Source: Rhodocyclaceae bacterium (GTDB lineage Bacteria > Pseudomonadota > Gammaproteobacteria > Burkholderiales > Rhodocyclaceae). Taken from it: a stretch of 8,434 nt of DNA. The DNA is taken from assembly GCA_027325905.1 (NCBI GenBank), contig DAIEEM010000262.1:1-8434 (forward strand), read 5' to 3'. The translations under genes were made by a program, and so were the position numbers. Each line of letters starts with the position of its first letter. Position 1 is the stretch's first letter. Positions 1 to 6,858 of the stretch are shown here, piece after piece. The notes under the pieces were generated by a model that saw only the letters and a list, made by a program, of their open reading frames with translations, had not been told where the DNA came from and did not search any database.

Positions 1-774
1 CGCGTGCGGTCCGCGCTGCGCCATCGCGGCGTGCGTCGCCGCCGTCAGCAGGTCGGATCGGGCGCCGCGTATCGCCAGCGTCGGACAGCGGATGGCATCG
101 TAGAGCGGCCACAACTCGATGTCCCTGCCGGCGTCGGCGGCTTGCTGGGCACGGAAGGGCTCGGCGATGCCTGGATCGTAGCGGAACTCGATCTTGCCGT
201 CGTCCGCCGTCTTCACCACGTGCGCGGTGAGGTGCCGCCATTGCGCGTCGGTGAGCGCGCCGAAAGGCGCGGCGACCAAGCGCACGAATGCCTCGGCCTC
301 GGCGACGCTGTCGAAGCGCGGCGCCTTGCCGAGGTACTCGCCGATGCGCGCGACCGATGACGCCGTGATCGCCGGGCCGACGTCGTTCAGCAGCAGCCGC
401 CTGATCGGTGTTTTCTCCTGCGCCGCCAGCGCCATGCCGATCAGGCCGCCCATCGACGTGCCGAGCCAATCGACGCCGTCGACGTCGAGCCGCGCCAGCA
501 ATGTCGCCATGTCGGCGGCGTACTGCGGCATGGCGTAGAGCGACTTGTCCCTGAGCCAGTCGCTGCGGCCGCGCCCGACGACATCCGGGCAGACGACGCG
601 ATAGTCGCCGGCGAGCGCCTGGGCGAGGAAATCGAAGTCGCGCCCGCAGCGCACTAGGCCATGGACGCAGACCAATACCCGCGCGCTGCGCGGATCGCCC
701 CACTCCACGTAGGCCATGTCGTGAAAACCCGCCGGACTCAGGCAGCGCACGCTGCGTTGGCGCATATCGGTCAT
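1..774 (-). CDS. Alpha/beta fold hydrolase, C-terminus cut by window edge
   Basis: An open frame of 258 codons runs leftward with no stop before the window edge, so the C-terminus is missing. Visible alpha/beta-hydrolase marks are the oxyanion-hole HG (residues 38-39, CVHGLVRCG), the PDVVGRGRSD segment (63-72), the nucleophile elbow GTSMGG with Ser107, and RGARSDLL (236-243), where Asp241 fits the catalytic acid. The catalytic His would lie beyond the edge. There is no signal peptide, so it is probably a cytoplasmic esterase or hydrolase of small molecules; the substrate cannot be told from sequence. The start ATG is fixed by a strong Shine-Dalgarno (GAGGAGG, complement of 780-786) five bases upstream. 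It is transcribed away from the histidine kinase gene. The family is broad (esterases, C-C hydrolases, haloperoxidase-like), so only the fold is certain. Confidence 0.88.
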   Translation of the reverse strand, partial: MTDMRQRSVRCLSPAGFHDMAYVEWGDPRSARVLVCVHGLVRCGRDFDFLAQALAGDYRVVCPDVVGRGRSDWLRDKSLYAMPQYAADMATLLARLDVDGVDWLGTSMGGLIGMALAAQEKTPIRRLLLNDVGPAITASSVARIGEYLGKAPRFDSVAEAEAFVRLVAAPFGALTDAQWRHLTAHVVKTADDGKIEFRYDPGIAEPFRAQQAADAGRDIELWPLYDAIRCPTLAIRGARSDLLTAATHAAMAQRGPHA

Positions 775-967
775 CGATTCCTCCTCGTCGCCGCGAAGTT
801 TACTCGGCAACGCCGACACCGGCGTAATATTCGGCGCGACAGCGGGTAGCGATGCCGGATGCACGGACGAAGCGCATGGCGGCGCCCAGAACAGAAGCTG
901 AGCGGCCCAGCGTTTGCCGCCGCGGCGTTCATCGACGGCGCCGCGCCGCATGGAATGGAGGGAATCG
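775..967. promoter_or_regulatory. Divergent intergenic region between hydrolase and sensor kinase
   Basis: This 193-base gap must carry promoters for both outward-facing genes. It contains the only AT-rich patch nearby: TTTACT at 799-804 and TAATAT at 825-830, each matching the sigma-70 consensus hexamers at 4 of 6 positions but 20 bases apart, which is long. Between them lies a perfect short inverted repeat, CGCCG-ACAC-CGGCG (811-824), in a position that would suit an operator. No T-run follows it, so it is not a terminator. The hexamers are weak and the assignment is tentative. Confidence 0.35.
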
Positions 968-970
968 ATG
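957..970 (+). promoter_or_regulatory. Ribosome binding site that fixes the kinase start
   Basis: GGAGG at 957-961 sits six bases before the ATG at 968. The frame is also open upstream, with in-frame ATG codons at 914 and 950, but neither has a Shine-Dalgarno sequence. The residues those starts would add are Arg/Pro-rich and unlike the N-terminus of ETR1-like kinases. The ATG at 968 is therefore chosen. Confidence 0.75.
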
Positions 971-2578
971 CTAGCGAATCTCGACCGTTTTCTCGCCATC
1001 AACGGCTATCTGCCGCATGGCTACTGCATCGGTTGGTCGCCGCCGCTCATGGCGACCTTCGTCGTCAGCGACATGCTGATCTTCCTTGCCTATTTCTCCA
1101 TGCCGGCAGGCCTGATCTATTTCGCCCGCCGGCGCGAGGACTTCCCCTACCGCGGGCTGCTGTGGATGTTCGCCGCCTTCATCATGGCCTGCGGCGCCAC
1201 GCACCTGATGGATGTCGTCGTCCTGTGGTGGCCGCTGTACGGACTCGACGCCATGATCAAGGCCGTCACCGCCGCAGCGTCCGTGTTGACCGCCGTCATG
1301 ATGTGGCCGCTGATTCCGCGCGCCCTGGAATTGCCGAGCCCGGCGCAGTGGCGCCGCGCCAACGTCGAACTGCAGAAGGAGATCGTCGAGCGCCGACGCG
1401 CCGAAGAAGCCCTGCGGCAGGCGAAGGAAACGGCGGAACACGGCTGGCTCAGGGAGCGCCTGCTGATGGCGGCGATCGTCGAATCCTCGCAGGACGCCAT
1501 CATCGGCGAGACGCTCGACGGCATCGTCACCAGCTGGAATCGCGCCGCCGCCCGCATGTTCGGTTTTACCGCGGCGGAGATGGTCGGGCGCTCGCTGCGC
1601 GATCTCATCCCGGACGACCGCCGCGGCGAGGAGGAAACCATTCTCGCCACCAGCAGCCACGGCGAATCGATCCGCTATTTCGAGACCGTGCGCGTCCATC
1701 GCGACGGCAGCCGCATCGACGTCTCCATCAGCACGTCGCCGATCCGCGACCAGACCGGCGCGATCGTCGGCGCCTCGAAGATCGTCCGCGACATCGGCGA
1801 CAAGAAGCAGGCCGAGGCGAAAATCCAGGAACTCAACGCCGGTCTCGAACGCCAGGTCGCCGAACGCACCGCCGAACTGCGCGGCGCCAACGAGGAACTG
1901 GAAGCCTTCGCCTATGCCGTCTCCCACGACTTGCGCGCGCCGCTGCGGGCGATGAGCGGCTTTGCGCGGATTCTCGAGGAGGACTACGGCCCCAAGCTGG
2001 ACCCGGATGCCAGGGAATACCTGCAGCACATCTCCCAGGCCAGCGCCAACATGGGCCTGCTGATCGAGGGCCTGCTCACCCTCTCGCGCGTCATGCGCGG
2101 CGACCTCAAGCGCGAGGCCGTCGATCTGTCCGCCATGGCCGAGCGCATCTGCAAGGAACTCGCCGACGCCGAGCCGGAGCGGCGCGTCGCCTGGGAAATC
2201 GAGCCGGGGCTGGTCGTCTGCGGCGACGGCCGCATGCTCGAATCGATGATGCAGAACCTGATCGGCAATGCCTGGAAATACACCGCAGGCGCGGCGGCGC
2301 CGCGCCTGCGCGTCTATGCCGAATGGAACAGCGCGGCGCAGCGCGTCTGCATCGCCGACAACGGCGCCGGCTTCGACATGGCCTATGCCCAGCAACTGTT
2401 CCAGCCATTCCGGCGCCTACATCGCCAGGACGAGTTTCCGGGCCTGGGCATCGGGCTGGCCACGGTGCAGCGCATCGTGCACCGCCACGGCGGAAGCATC
2501 GAAGCGACGGCGGCGCCGGGACAAGGCGCCACCTTCTGTTTCACTTTTCCGGACTATGTGGCGCGGGAGTCGACATGA
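968..2578 (+). CDS. Ethylene-receptor-like (ETR1-type) membrane hybrid-free histidine kinase with PAS domain
   Basis: 536 residues from the ATG at 968. Three hydrophobic helices (about 27-52, 62-86, 95-118) form a domain resembling the ethylene-binding domain of plant ETR1 and Synechocystis Slr1212: VSDMLIFLAYFSMP (33-46) and AFIMACGATHL (70-80). Asp35, Tyr42, Pro46, Ile72, Cys75 and His79 match ETR1 Asp25, Tyr32, Pro36, Ile62, Cys65 and His69 at a constant offset of ten; ETR1 Ile35 is Met45. The charged ARRRED loop (53-58) puts the N-terminus outside and the kinase in the cytoplasm. Then come a signalling helix (about 128-165), a PAS domain (about 165-278), a second coiled coil (280-312), phytochrome-kinase-type HisKA with His320 in AVSHDLRAPLRA, and HATPase with N box QNLIGNAWKYT (429-439), G1 DNGAGFD (464-470) and G2 GLGIGLA (492-498). 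All catalytic elements look intact. It likely autophosphorylates and passes phosphate to the overlapping regulator. Ethylene or Cu(I) as the ligand is inferred; many bacterial proteins of this family have no tested ligand. Confidence 0.9.
   Translation: MLANLDRFLAINGYLPHGYCIGWSPPLMATFVVSDMLIFLAYFSMPAGLIYFARRREDFPYRGLLWMFAAFIMACGATHLMDVVVLWWPLYGLDAMIKAVTAAASVLTAVMMWPLIPRALELPSPAQWRRANVELQKEIVERRRAEEALRQAKETAEHGWLRERLLMAAIVESSQDAIIGETLDGIVTSWNRAAARMFGFTAAEMVGRSLRDLIPDDRRGEEETILATSSHGESIRYFETVRVHRDGSRIDVSISTSPIRDQTGAIVGASKIVRDIGDKKQAEAKIQELNAGLERQVAERTAELRGANEELEAFAYAVSHDLRAPLRAMSGFARILEEDYGPKLDPDAREYLQHISQASANMGLLIEGLLTLSRVMRGDLKREAVDLSAMAERICKELADAEPERRVAWEIEPGLVVCGDGRMLESMMQNLIGNAWKYTAGAAAPRLRVYAEWNSAAQRVCIADNGAGFDMAYAQQLFQPFRRLHRQDEFPGLGIGLATVQRIVHRHGGSIEATAAPGQGATFCFTFPDYVAREST
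2575..2578 (+). other. ATGA stop-start overlap coupling kinase and regulator
   Basis: The kinase TGA (2576-2578) and the regulator ATG (2575-2577) share bases. Overlaps of this kind normally mean translational re-initiation and near-stoichiometric synthesis, which suits a sensor kinase and its partner. Confidence 0.9.
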
Positions 2579-3015
2579 CGATCATCAACACGCTGCTGCT
2601 GGTCGAGGACAATCTCCAGGACGAGGTGCTGACCCTGCGCACGCTGCGCAAGATCAACCTCGCCAATCGCATCGACGTCGTGCGCGACGGCCAGCAAGCG
2701 CTCGACTACCTGTTCCGCGAAGGCGAATTCGCCGGCCGCGACGGCCCCGACCTGCCCACTGCCGTGCTGCTCGACATCGGCCTGCCGCGCGTGAACGGCC
2801 TCGACGTGCTGCGGAAGCTGCGCGCCGATCCGCGCACCAAGCGCCTGCCCATCGTCGTCTTCACGTCCTCCGACGAAGACCGCGACCGCCTGAAGAGCTA
2901 CGATAACGGCGCCAACAGCTTCGTCAGGAAGCCCCTCGACTTCGGCGAGTTCGCCGAAACCGTCTCGCGCCTCGGCGTCTATTGGCTGGCGACCAACGAA
3001 CCACCGACACGATAG
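2575..3015 (+). CDS. Rcp1-like single-domain response regulator
   Basis: 146 residues, a lone receiver domain with no DNA-binding or enzymatic output. The acidic pocket is Glu11-Asp12 (LLLVEDN), the phospho-acceptor is Asp67 in VLLDIGLP, the switch residue is Thr97 in VVFTSS, and the conserved Lys is Lys119 in VRKPLDF. The long insert DYLFREGEF (44-52) and the tail LGVYWLATNEPP are typical of the Rcp1 family, regulators that partner phytochrome-like kinases and tend to dimerise. Its ATG overlaps the kinase stop as ATGA (2575-2578), so the two are translationally coupled and are almost certainly a cognate pair. With no output domain it probably acts by protein-protein contact or as a phosphate shuttle. 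The target is unknown; the HD-GYP protein downstream is one candidate on position alone. Confidence 0.93.
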   Translation: MTIINTLLLVEDNLQDEVLTLRTLRKINLANRIDVVRDGQQALDYLFREGEFAGRDGPDLPTAVLLDIGLPRVNGLDVLRKLRADPRTKRLPIVVFTSSDEDRDRLKSYDNGANSFVRKPLDFGEFAETVSRLGVYWLATNEPPTR

Positions 3016-3084
3016 GGCACGACGGCGGCGAATAGCCTATGATGCGGCTTATGGGTCACAACGCTCCTGTGCCGCCAGCGCCTC
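3016..3084 (+). promoter_or_regulatory. Short gap before the HD-GYP gene with possible -10 element
   Basis: This 69-base gap contains TATGAT (3038-3043), a 5 of 6 match to the -10 consensus, but no recognisable -35 hexamer at the right distance. There is no hairpin with a T-run, so transcription from the kinase-regulator operon may continue into the HD-GYP gene. Several ATG codons here (3039, 3042, 3051) are out of frame with the downstream gene. Confidence 0.2.
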
Positions 3085-4407
3085 ATGCCGACTAGCCAAG
3101 ACGACCGCTACGAGAATCTCGCCCGCCAGGCGCTTGCCGACGGCGCCCGTTACCTGAAGACGGCCGCCGATATGGCGCATGGCACGGACGTCGTCGCCGA
3201 AGAGGATATCTTCGCCGCGGACGGCACCCGTCTCGCCGCCAAGGGCACGCCGATCGGCGCCAGCCTGCGCGAGCATCTTCTCAAGCACAAGCTGCTCAAG
3301 CCGGCGGGGCTCAGTTTCAGCGTCGCCGCAGGCGCGATGGAGGAAATCCTGGCGCGGCACGCCGCGCAGTTGATTGACGGCGACCCCTGCCTACGGCAAC
3401 TGGCGGAGCGCTCCGGCGACCCGCTGGCGATGCGCCACGGATTCAGCCGTGTGCCGCTGCCGCCGCAGCTCGCCTTCATGCTCACGGTGGCGGCGGAACA
3501 ACGGCCGCGCCTGCTGCACCACTCGCTCGTCGTCGCCCTGATCGCCCATTACCTGGCGCTGTGCCGCGGGCTGTCCGAAAGGGAGACGAACAACGTGTTG
3601 CTCGCCGCGCTCTGCCACGACCTCGGCGAACTGCATACCGACCCGGCGCTGCTCGACCCGCAGCACCGCATCAACGACGCGGAGCGGCGCTACATCTACG
3701 TGCACCCGATCACCGGCCATCTCATCGTGCGCGAAATGGCGGAACTCGATCCCGCCGTCGCCACCGCCGTGCTCCAGCACCAGGAGCGCCTCGACGGCAG
3801 CGGCTACCCGTACGGCCTGCGCGCGGAACGGATCGGCACGTTCGGCCGCATCGTCGGCATCGCCGACGTCTGCGCCGCCATCCTCGTCCGCTTCGGCAGC
3901 AACGAGCGGCTGGCCGCCCTGATGCGCCTGAACCGGCAGAAGTTCGACATCGGCCTGCTGGCGCTGCTGCACGAAGGCATCGGCCATCCGCCGCCGGCGT
4001 CCGAGACGACGCGCGACGCGCCGCATGCCAGGCTGATGGCAGCCGCCGGCCTGCTCGAGCGCTGGACCGAATTCCGCCCGGCGCTAACCGCCGCCGGCGA
4101 CGGCGCTCCGGCCGCTGAACTGGCGTTCCTGGTCGAGCGCATGGCCAGCCTGCGCCACATGCTGCTGCAATTCGGCTTCGATCCGGATAGCCAGCAACTT
4201 CTGCTGGAACTCCTTGCCGACGACCCGCAGATCGCCGCCGAACTGGAAGCCGCCCTGGACGAAGTGCATTGGCAGTTCGCCGATCTCGAACGCGAAATCG
4301 CCCGGCGCCGCGAACTCTACGAGCCGCTATTGACGGCCGACGGCAAGCGCCTGCTCGGCGACTGGACGGCGCAGTTGCAAGCCTATCTCGCCGCCGCCGG
4401 CGACTAG
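3085..4407 (+). CDS. HD-GYP domain cyclic-dinucleotide phosphodiesterase (probable)
   Basis: 440 residues with no membrane segment. The N-terminal part (about 35-80, DIFAADGTRLAAKGTPI) resembles the accessory region found in front of many HD-GYP domains. The HD-GYP core spans about 130-300: LLHHSLVVA (143-151), CHDLGELH (177-184) with His178-Asp179, HPITGH (207-212), HQERLDGSGYPYGL (232-245) and RIVGIADV (255-262) with Asp261. The GYP signature is intact, so hydrolysis of c-di-GMP (or 3'3'-cGAMP) is likely. Two positions depart from the usual consensus: HDxGK is HDLGE (Glu182), and the HHE pair of metal ligands is HQE (Gln233), which may change metal content or activity. The C-terminal third (about 310-440) is helical and unrecognised. 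The ATG at 3085 has no clear Shine-Dalgarno, but an upstream in-frame stop at 3040-3042 and the lack of other in-frame ATG codons support it. It follows the regulator on the same strand and may be co-transcribed. Confidence 0.88.
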   Translation: MPTSQDDRYENLARQALADGARYLKTAADMAHGTDVVAEEDIFAADGTRLAAKGTPIGASLREHLLKHKLLKPAGLSFSVAAGAMEEILARHAAQLIDGDPCLRQLAERSGDPLAMRHGFSRVPLPPQLAFMLTVAAEQRPRLLHHSLVVALIAHYLALCRGLSERETNNVLLAALCHDLGELHTDPALLDPQHRINDAERRYIYVHPITGHLIVREMAELDPAVATAVLQHQERLDGSGYPYGLRAERIGTFGRIVGIADVCAAILVRFGSNERLAALMRLNRQKFDIGLLALLHEGIGHPPPASETTRDAPHARLMAAAGLLERWTEFRPALTAAGDGAPAAELAFLVERMASLRHMLLQFGFDPDSQQLLLELLADDPQIAAELEAALDEVHWQFADLEREIARRRELYEPLLTADGKRLLGDWTAQLQAYLAAAGD

Positions 4408-4408
4408 C

Positions 4409-6757
4409 CTAGCGCCCGTGCCAGTAGCGTCGCCGCTCAACGCGCTCGGCGGCGACGCCGACGCCGTCCGCCGCCAGCGTCACCGTCAATGCGCCGTCGG
4501 CGTCGGTGCGCCAGAGCGCCGCGCCGCAGGCGCGGTAGCGCGCGACGACATCCGCCTTCGGATGGCCGAAACGGTTGCGATAGCCGACCGGGAAAATCGC
4601 CGTTTGCGCGCCGACCGCGGCGATGAACGCCGGCGTCGACGAAGTGCGGCTGCCGTGGTGCGGCACGGTCAGCACGTCGGCACGGAGGTCGCGCGCGTGG
4701 CGCGACCGCAGTGCCGCCTCGGACAGCGCCTCGATGTCCGAGGTCAGCAGCATGCTGTGACCGGCAGCGGTCACCTTCAGCACGCAGCTCATGTCGTTGG
4801 TCTTGCGCGTGGGCGCCGCGAACTGCGCCGCCGGCGGATGCAGCACCTCGAAGCGCACGCCGTCCCAGTCCCAGGCATCGCCGTCGATGCAGGGGTGCTG
4901 CGCCACCGGCACCGCGGAGAGCGGATGTTCATAAGGCAGGGAGCTCGACACCCAGGCGACGGGAATCGCCTCCAGCACCGACTCGGCGCCGCCCGAGTGG
5001 TCCTTGTCCGCGTGGGTGACGACGAGGCCGTCGAGGCGCGCGACGCCGACGGCCCGCAGGTAGGGCACGATGATGCGGTTGCCGCTGTTGGCGTCCGGCG
5101 AGAACATCGGCCCGGTGTCGTAGAGCAGATCGTGGGTCTGCGTCTGCACGTGCAGCGCCAGGCCCTGGCCGACGTCGAGCACGGTGACGACGGCCGCGCC
5201 GGGCGCCGGCCGCGACGGCGGCACCAGCACCAGCGGCAGGCAGGCGACGAGTCCCAGCCAGCGCGCCGGGAAACCGCGCGGCAGCAGCAGCCAGGCCATG
5301 CCGGCGGCGGCCAGCGGCAGGCTCCAGAGCGGCGGCGCATGTTGCTGCCAGATCGCCCACGGCGATGCCGCCAGCCAGTCCAGCAGCGCCATTTGCCAGG
5401 CCATGACGAGATGCGACAGCCACAGCAGCGGGTCGCCCAGCGGCAGACTGCCCGCCAGCGCCAGCGGCGTGACGACGAAGCCGACCAGCGGGATCGCCAC
5501 GGCATTGGCCAGCGGCGAGGCCAGAGAGAACTGCTGGAACAGCGCCAGCAGCGCCGGCACCATGCCGACCGTCACCGCCCACTGCGCACGGCCCCACTCG
5601 GCGAACCAGTGGCCGCGGCCGATGCGCCCCGATCCGGCGTAGAACAGCAGCGCCACGGCGCCGAACGACAGCCAGAAACCCGCCGCCAGCACGGCCCAGG
5701 GATCGAGCAGCAGCACCACGAGCAAGGCCAGCGCCAGCACGCGGCTGCCGGCGACGCTGCGCCCCGACCAAAGCGCCAGGGCGACGATTCCCAGCATGTA
5801 GAGCGTGCGCTGCGCCGGCACTTCGAAGCCGGCCAGCAGGCTGTAGGCGAAGGCGGCGAGGAAGCCCGCCGCCGCCGCGGCCTGCTGCGCCGGCAGCAGC
5901 AGCGGCAAGCGCGGCGAGCGGCGCCACAGCCAGGAGACGAGTACCCAGGCCAGCCCCGCCAGCATCGTTACGTGCGAACCGGAGATGCTCATCAAGTGCG
6001 TCGTTCCGGTGCGCGCGAAGGTCTGCCACAGGCCGGGATCGATGGCGCGCTGGTCGCCGACGGCAAGCGCGACGAGAACGCCGGCATAAGGCGCATCGCC
6101 CAGCACGCGCTCGAAGCGCGCGCGGATGCGCTCGCGCAGGCGCTCGACGGCGTAGCCTGCGCGCCAGACGAACTCGTCGAGCCGCACATTGCCGTCGCCG
6201 GCGCGCACGTAGCCGGTAGCGCGTATGCCGCGTTCGAGAAGCGCCGCCTCATAGTCGTAGCCGTGGGGATTGAGATTGCCGTGGGGACGCCTGAGCCGCA
6301 GTACGAGACGCCAGCGTTCGCCGGCGTGGACTTGCTGCGCCGGCGCCATGTCCTCGTCTTCGCCGTGCCAGCCGCGATGCCCGCCGCGGTACCAGGCAAG
6401 CGAGACGTGCGCCGGCACGGCCAGCGCCGCCTGCTCGACGTCGAAATCGAAACGCAGGCCGTTCTCGAACTTCTGCGGCAGGCCGGCGACGACGCCGACG
6501 ACTTCGATGTCGCGGCCCTCGTGCGCCGCCGGCAAGGCGTCGGCGAGGCGCTGGTGGGCGCAGAAACCGGCCCAGGCGATGCCGACGAGGAAGGCGCCGA
6601 CCGGCGCCGCCGCGCGCGCCCGCGGCAGCGGCGCCCGCAGCGCGACCAGGGCGGCGCCGGCCACGGCCAGCGCGGCCAGCACGGCCGGTTCCGGCAACGC
6701 CGGCTGCCATTGCAGCCAAGCGACGCCGGCGGCGAAAGCGAGGATCGCAAGCCTCAT
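4409..6757 (-). CDS. comEC: ComEC/Rec2 DNA-uptake channel protein
   Basis: 782 residues, normal length for proteobacterial ComEC. It forms the inner-membrane channel that passes single-stranded DNA into the cytoplasm during natural transformation. In order: N-terminal membrane helices (about 1-65); the ComEC N-terminal OB-like domain (about 80-190) with RRPHGNLNPHGYDYEAALLE (157-176); the polytopic Competence domain (about 215-515), beginning VLVALAVGDQRAI and containing GTTHLMSISGSHV (251-263), where the usual ISGLH reads ISGSH; and a C-terminal metallo-beta-lactamase domain (about 522-765) with LDVGQG (527-532), THADKDHSGG (581-590), TSDIE (672-676) and PHHGSRTSS (699-707). The metal-site motifs look complete. 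The start is the first ATG before a hydrophobic helix; no good Shine-Dalgarno is visible. It converges on the HD-GYP gene and diverges from the potassium channel gene. Competence in this organism would also need pilus and ComEA genes that lie outside the window. Confidence 0.96.
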   Translation of the reverse strand: MRLAILAFAAGVAWLQWQPALPEPAVLAALAVAGAALVALRAPLPRARAAAPVGAFLVGIAWAGFCAHQRLADALPAAHEGRDIEVVGVVAGLPQKFENGLRFDFDVEQAALAVPAHVSLAWYRGGHRGWHGEDEDMAPAQQVHAGERWRLVLRLRRPHGNLNPHGYDYEAALLERGIRATGYVRAGDGNVRLDEFVWRAGYAVERLRERIRARFERVLGDAPYAGVLVALAVGDQRAIDPGLWQTFARTGTTHLMSISGSHVTMLAGLAWVLVSWLWRRSPRLPLLLPAQQAAAAAGFLAAFAYSLLAGFEVPAQRTLYMLGIVALALWSGRSVAGSRVLALALLVVLLLDPWAVLAAGFWLSFGAVALLFYAGSGRIGRGHWFAEWGRAQWAVTVGMVPALLALFQQFSLASPLANAVAIPLVGFVVTPLALAGSLPLGDPLLWLSHLVMAWQMALLDWLAASPWAIWQQHAPPLWSLPLAAAGMAWLLLPRGFPARWLGLVACLPLVLVPPSRPAPGAAVVTVLDVGQGLALHVQTQTHDLLYDTGPMFSPDANSGNRIIVPYLRAVGVARLDGLVVTHADKDHSGGAESVLEAIPVAWVSSSLPYEHPLSAVPVAQHPCIDGDAWDWDGVRFEVLHPPAAQFAAPTRKTNDMSCVLKVTAAGHSMLLTSDIEALSEAALRSRHARDLRADVLTVPHHGSRTSSTPAFIAAVGAQTAIFPVGYRNRFGHPKADVVARYRACGAALWRTDADGALTVTLAADGVGVAAERVERRRYWHGR

Positions 6758-6858
6758 GACGGCGAATTAGACCAGATTGCGGCGCCATCCGATAAAATGG
6801 CGCCCAGCGCACGCATTCCCCGCCATTCGCGCCACCGAGCCGCCACCCCGACAGCCGC
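6758..6858. promoter_or_regulatory. Divergent promoter region, comEC / potassium channel
   Basis: This 101-base gap lies between divergent starts. On the plus strand TAAAAT (6793-6798) is a 5 of 6 match to the -10 consensus, with TAGACC (6768-6773) as a weak -35 at a long 19-base spacing. On the minus strand TCTAAT (complement of 6766-6771) is a 5 of 6 -10 candidate for comEC, which would place its transcript start very close to the ATG. No clear Shine-Dalgarno precedes either gene. The hexamers are suggestive only. Confidence 0.35.
6781..6804. repeat. Perfect 8+8 bp inverted repeat with 8-base centre
   Basis: GGCGCCAT (6781-6788) and ATGGCGCC (6797-6804) are exact reverse complements around CCGATAAA. 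The right arm overlaps the putative -10 TAAAAT of the potassium channel gene, a position where a dimeric repressor would block transcription. No T-run follows on either strand, so it is not a typical terminator. The repeat itself is certain; an operator role is inference. Confidence 0.6.

Noticed and set aside
4..538. Plus-strand open frames opposite the alpha/beta hydrolase
   Set aside because: The minus strand reads without a stop as an alpha/beta hydrolase with nucleophile elbow and strong ribosome site, so the plus-strand frames are shadows.
811..824. CGCCG-ACAC-CGGCG repeat considered as a terminator
   Set aside because: It lies between divergent genes, where no transcript should end, and no T-run follows; kept only as a possible operator within the intergenic entry.
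971..2395. A 474-codon minus-strand frame opposite the histidine kinase
   Set aside because: It overlaps a complete, well-marked kinase and shows no recognisable motif; it is a codon-bias shadow.
859..2574. A plus-strand frame from 859 that runs through the kinase gene and continues in frame into the response regulator
   Set aside because: Only the part from 2575 makes sense as protein. The upstream part is an Arg-rich shadow of the kinase gene, so this is not a fusion protein; the regulator starts at 2575.
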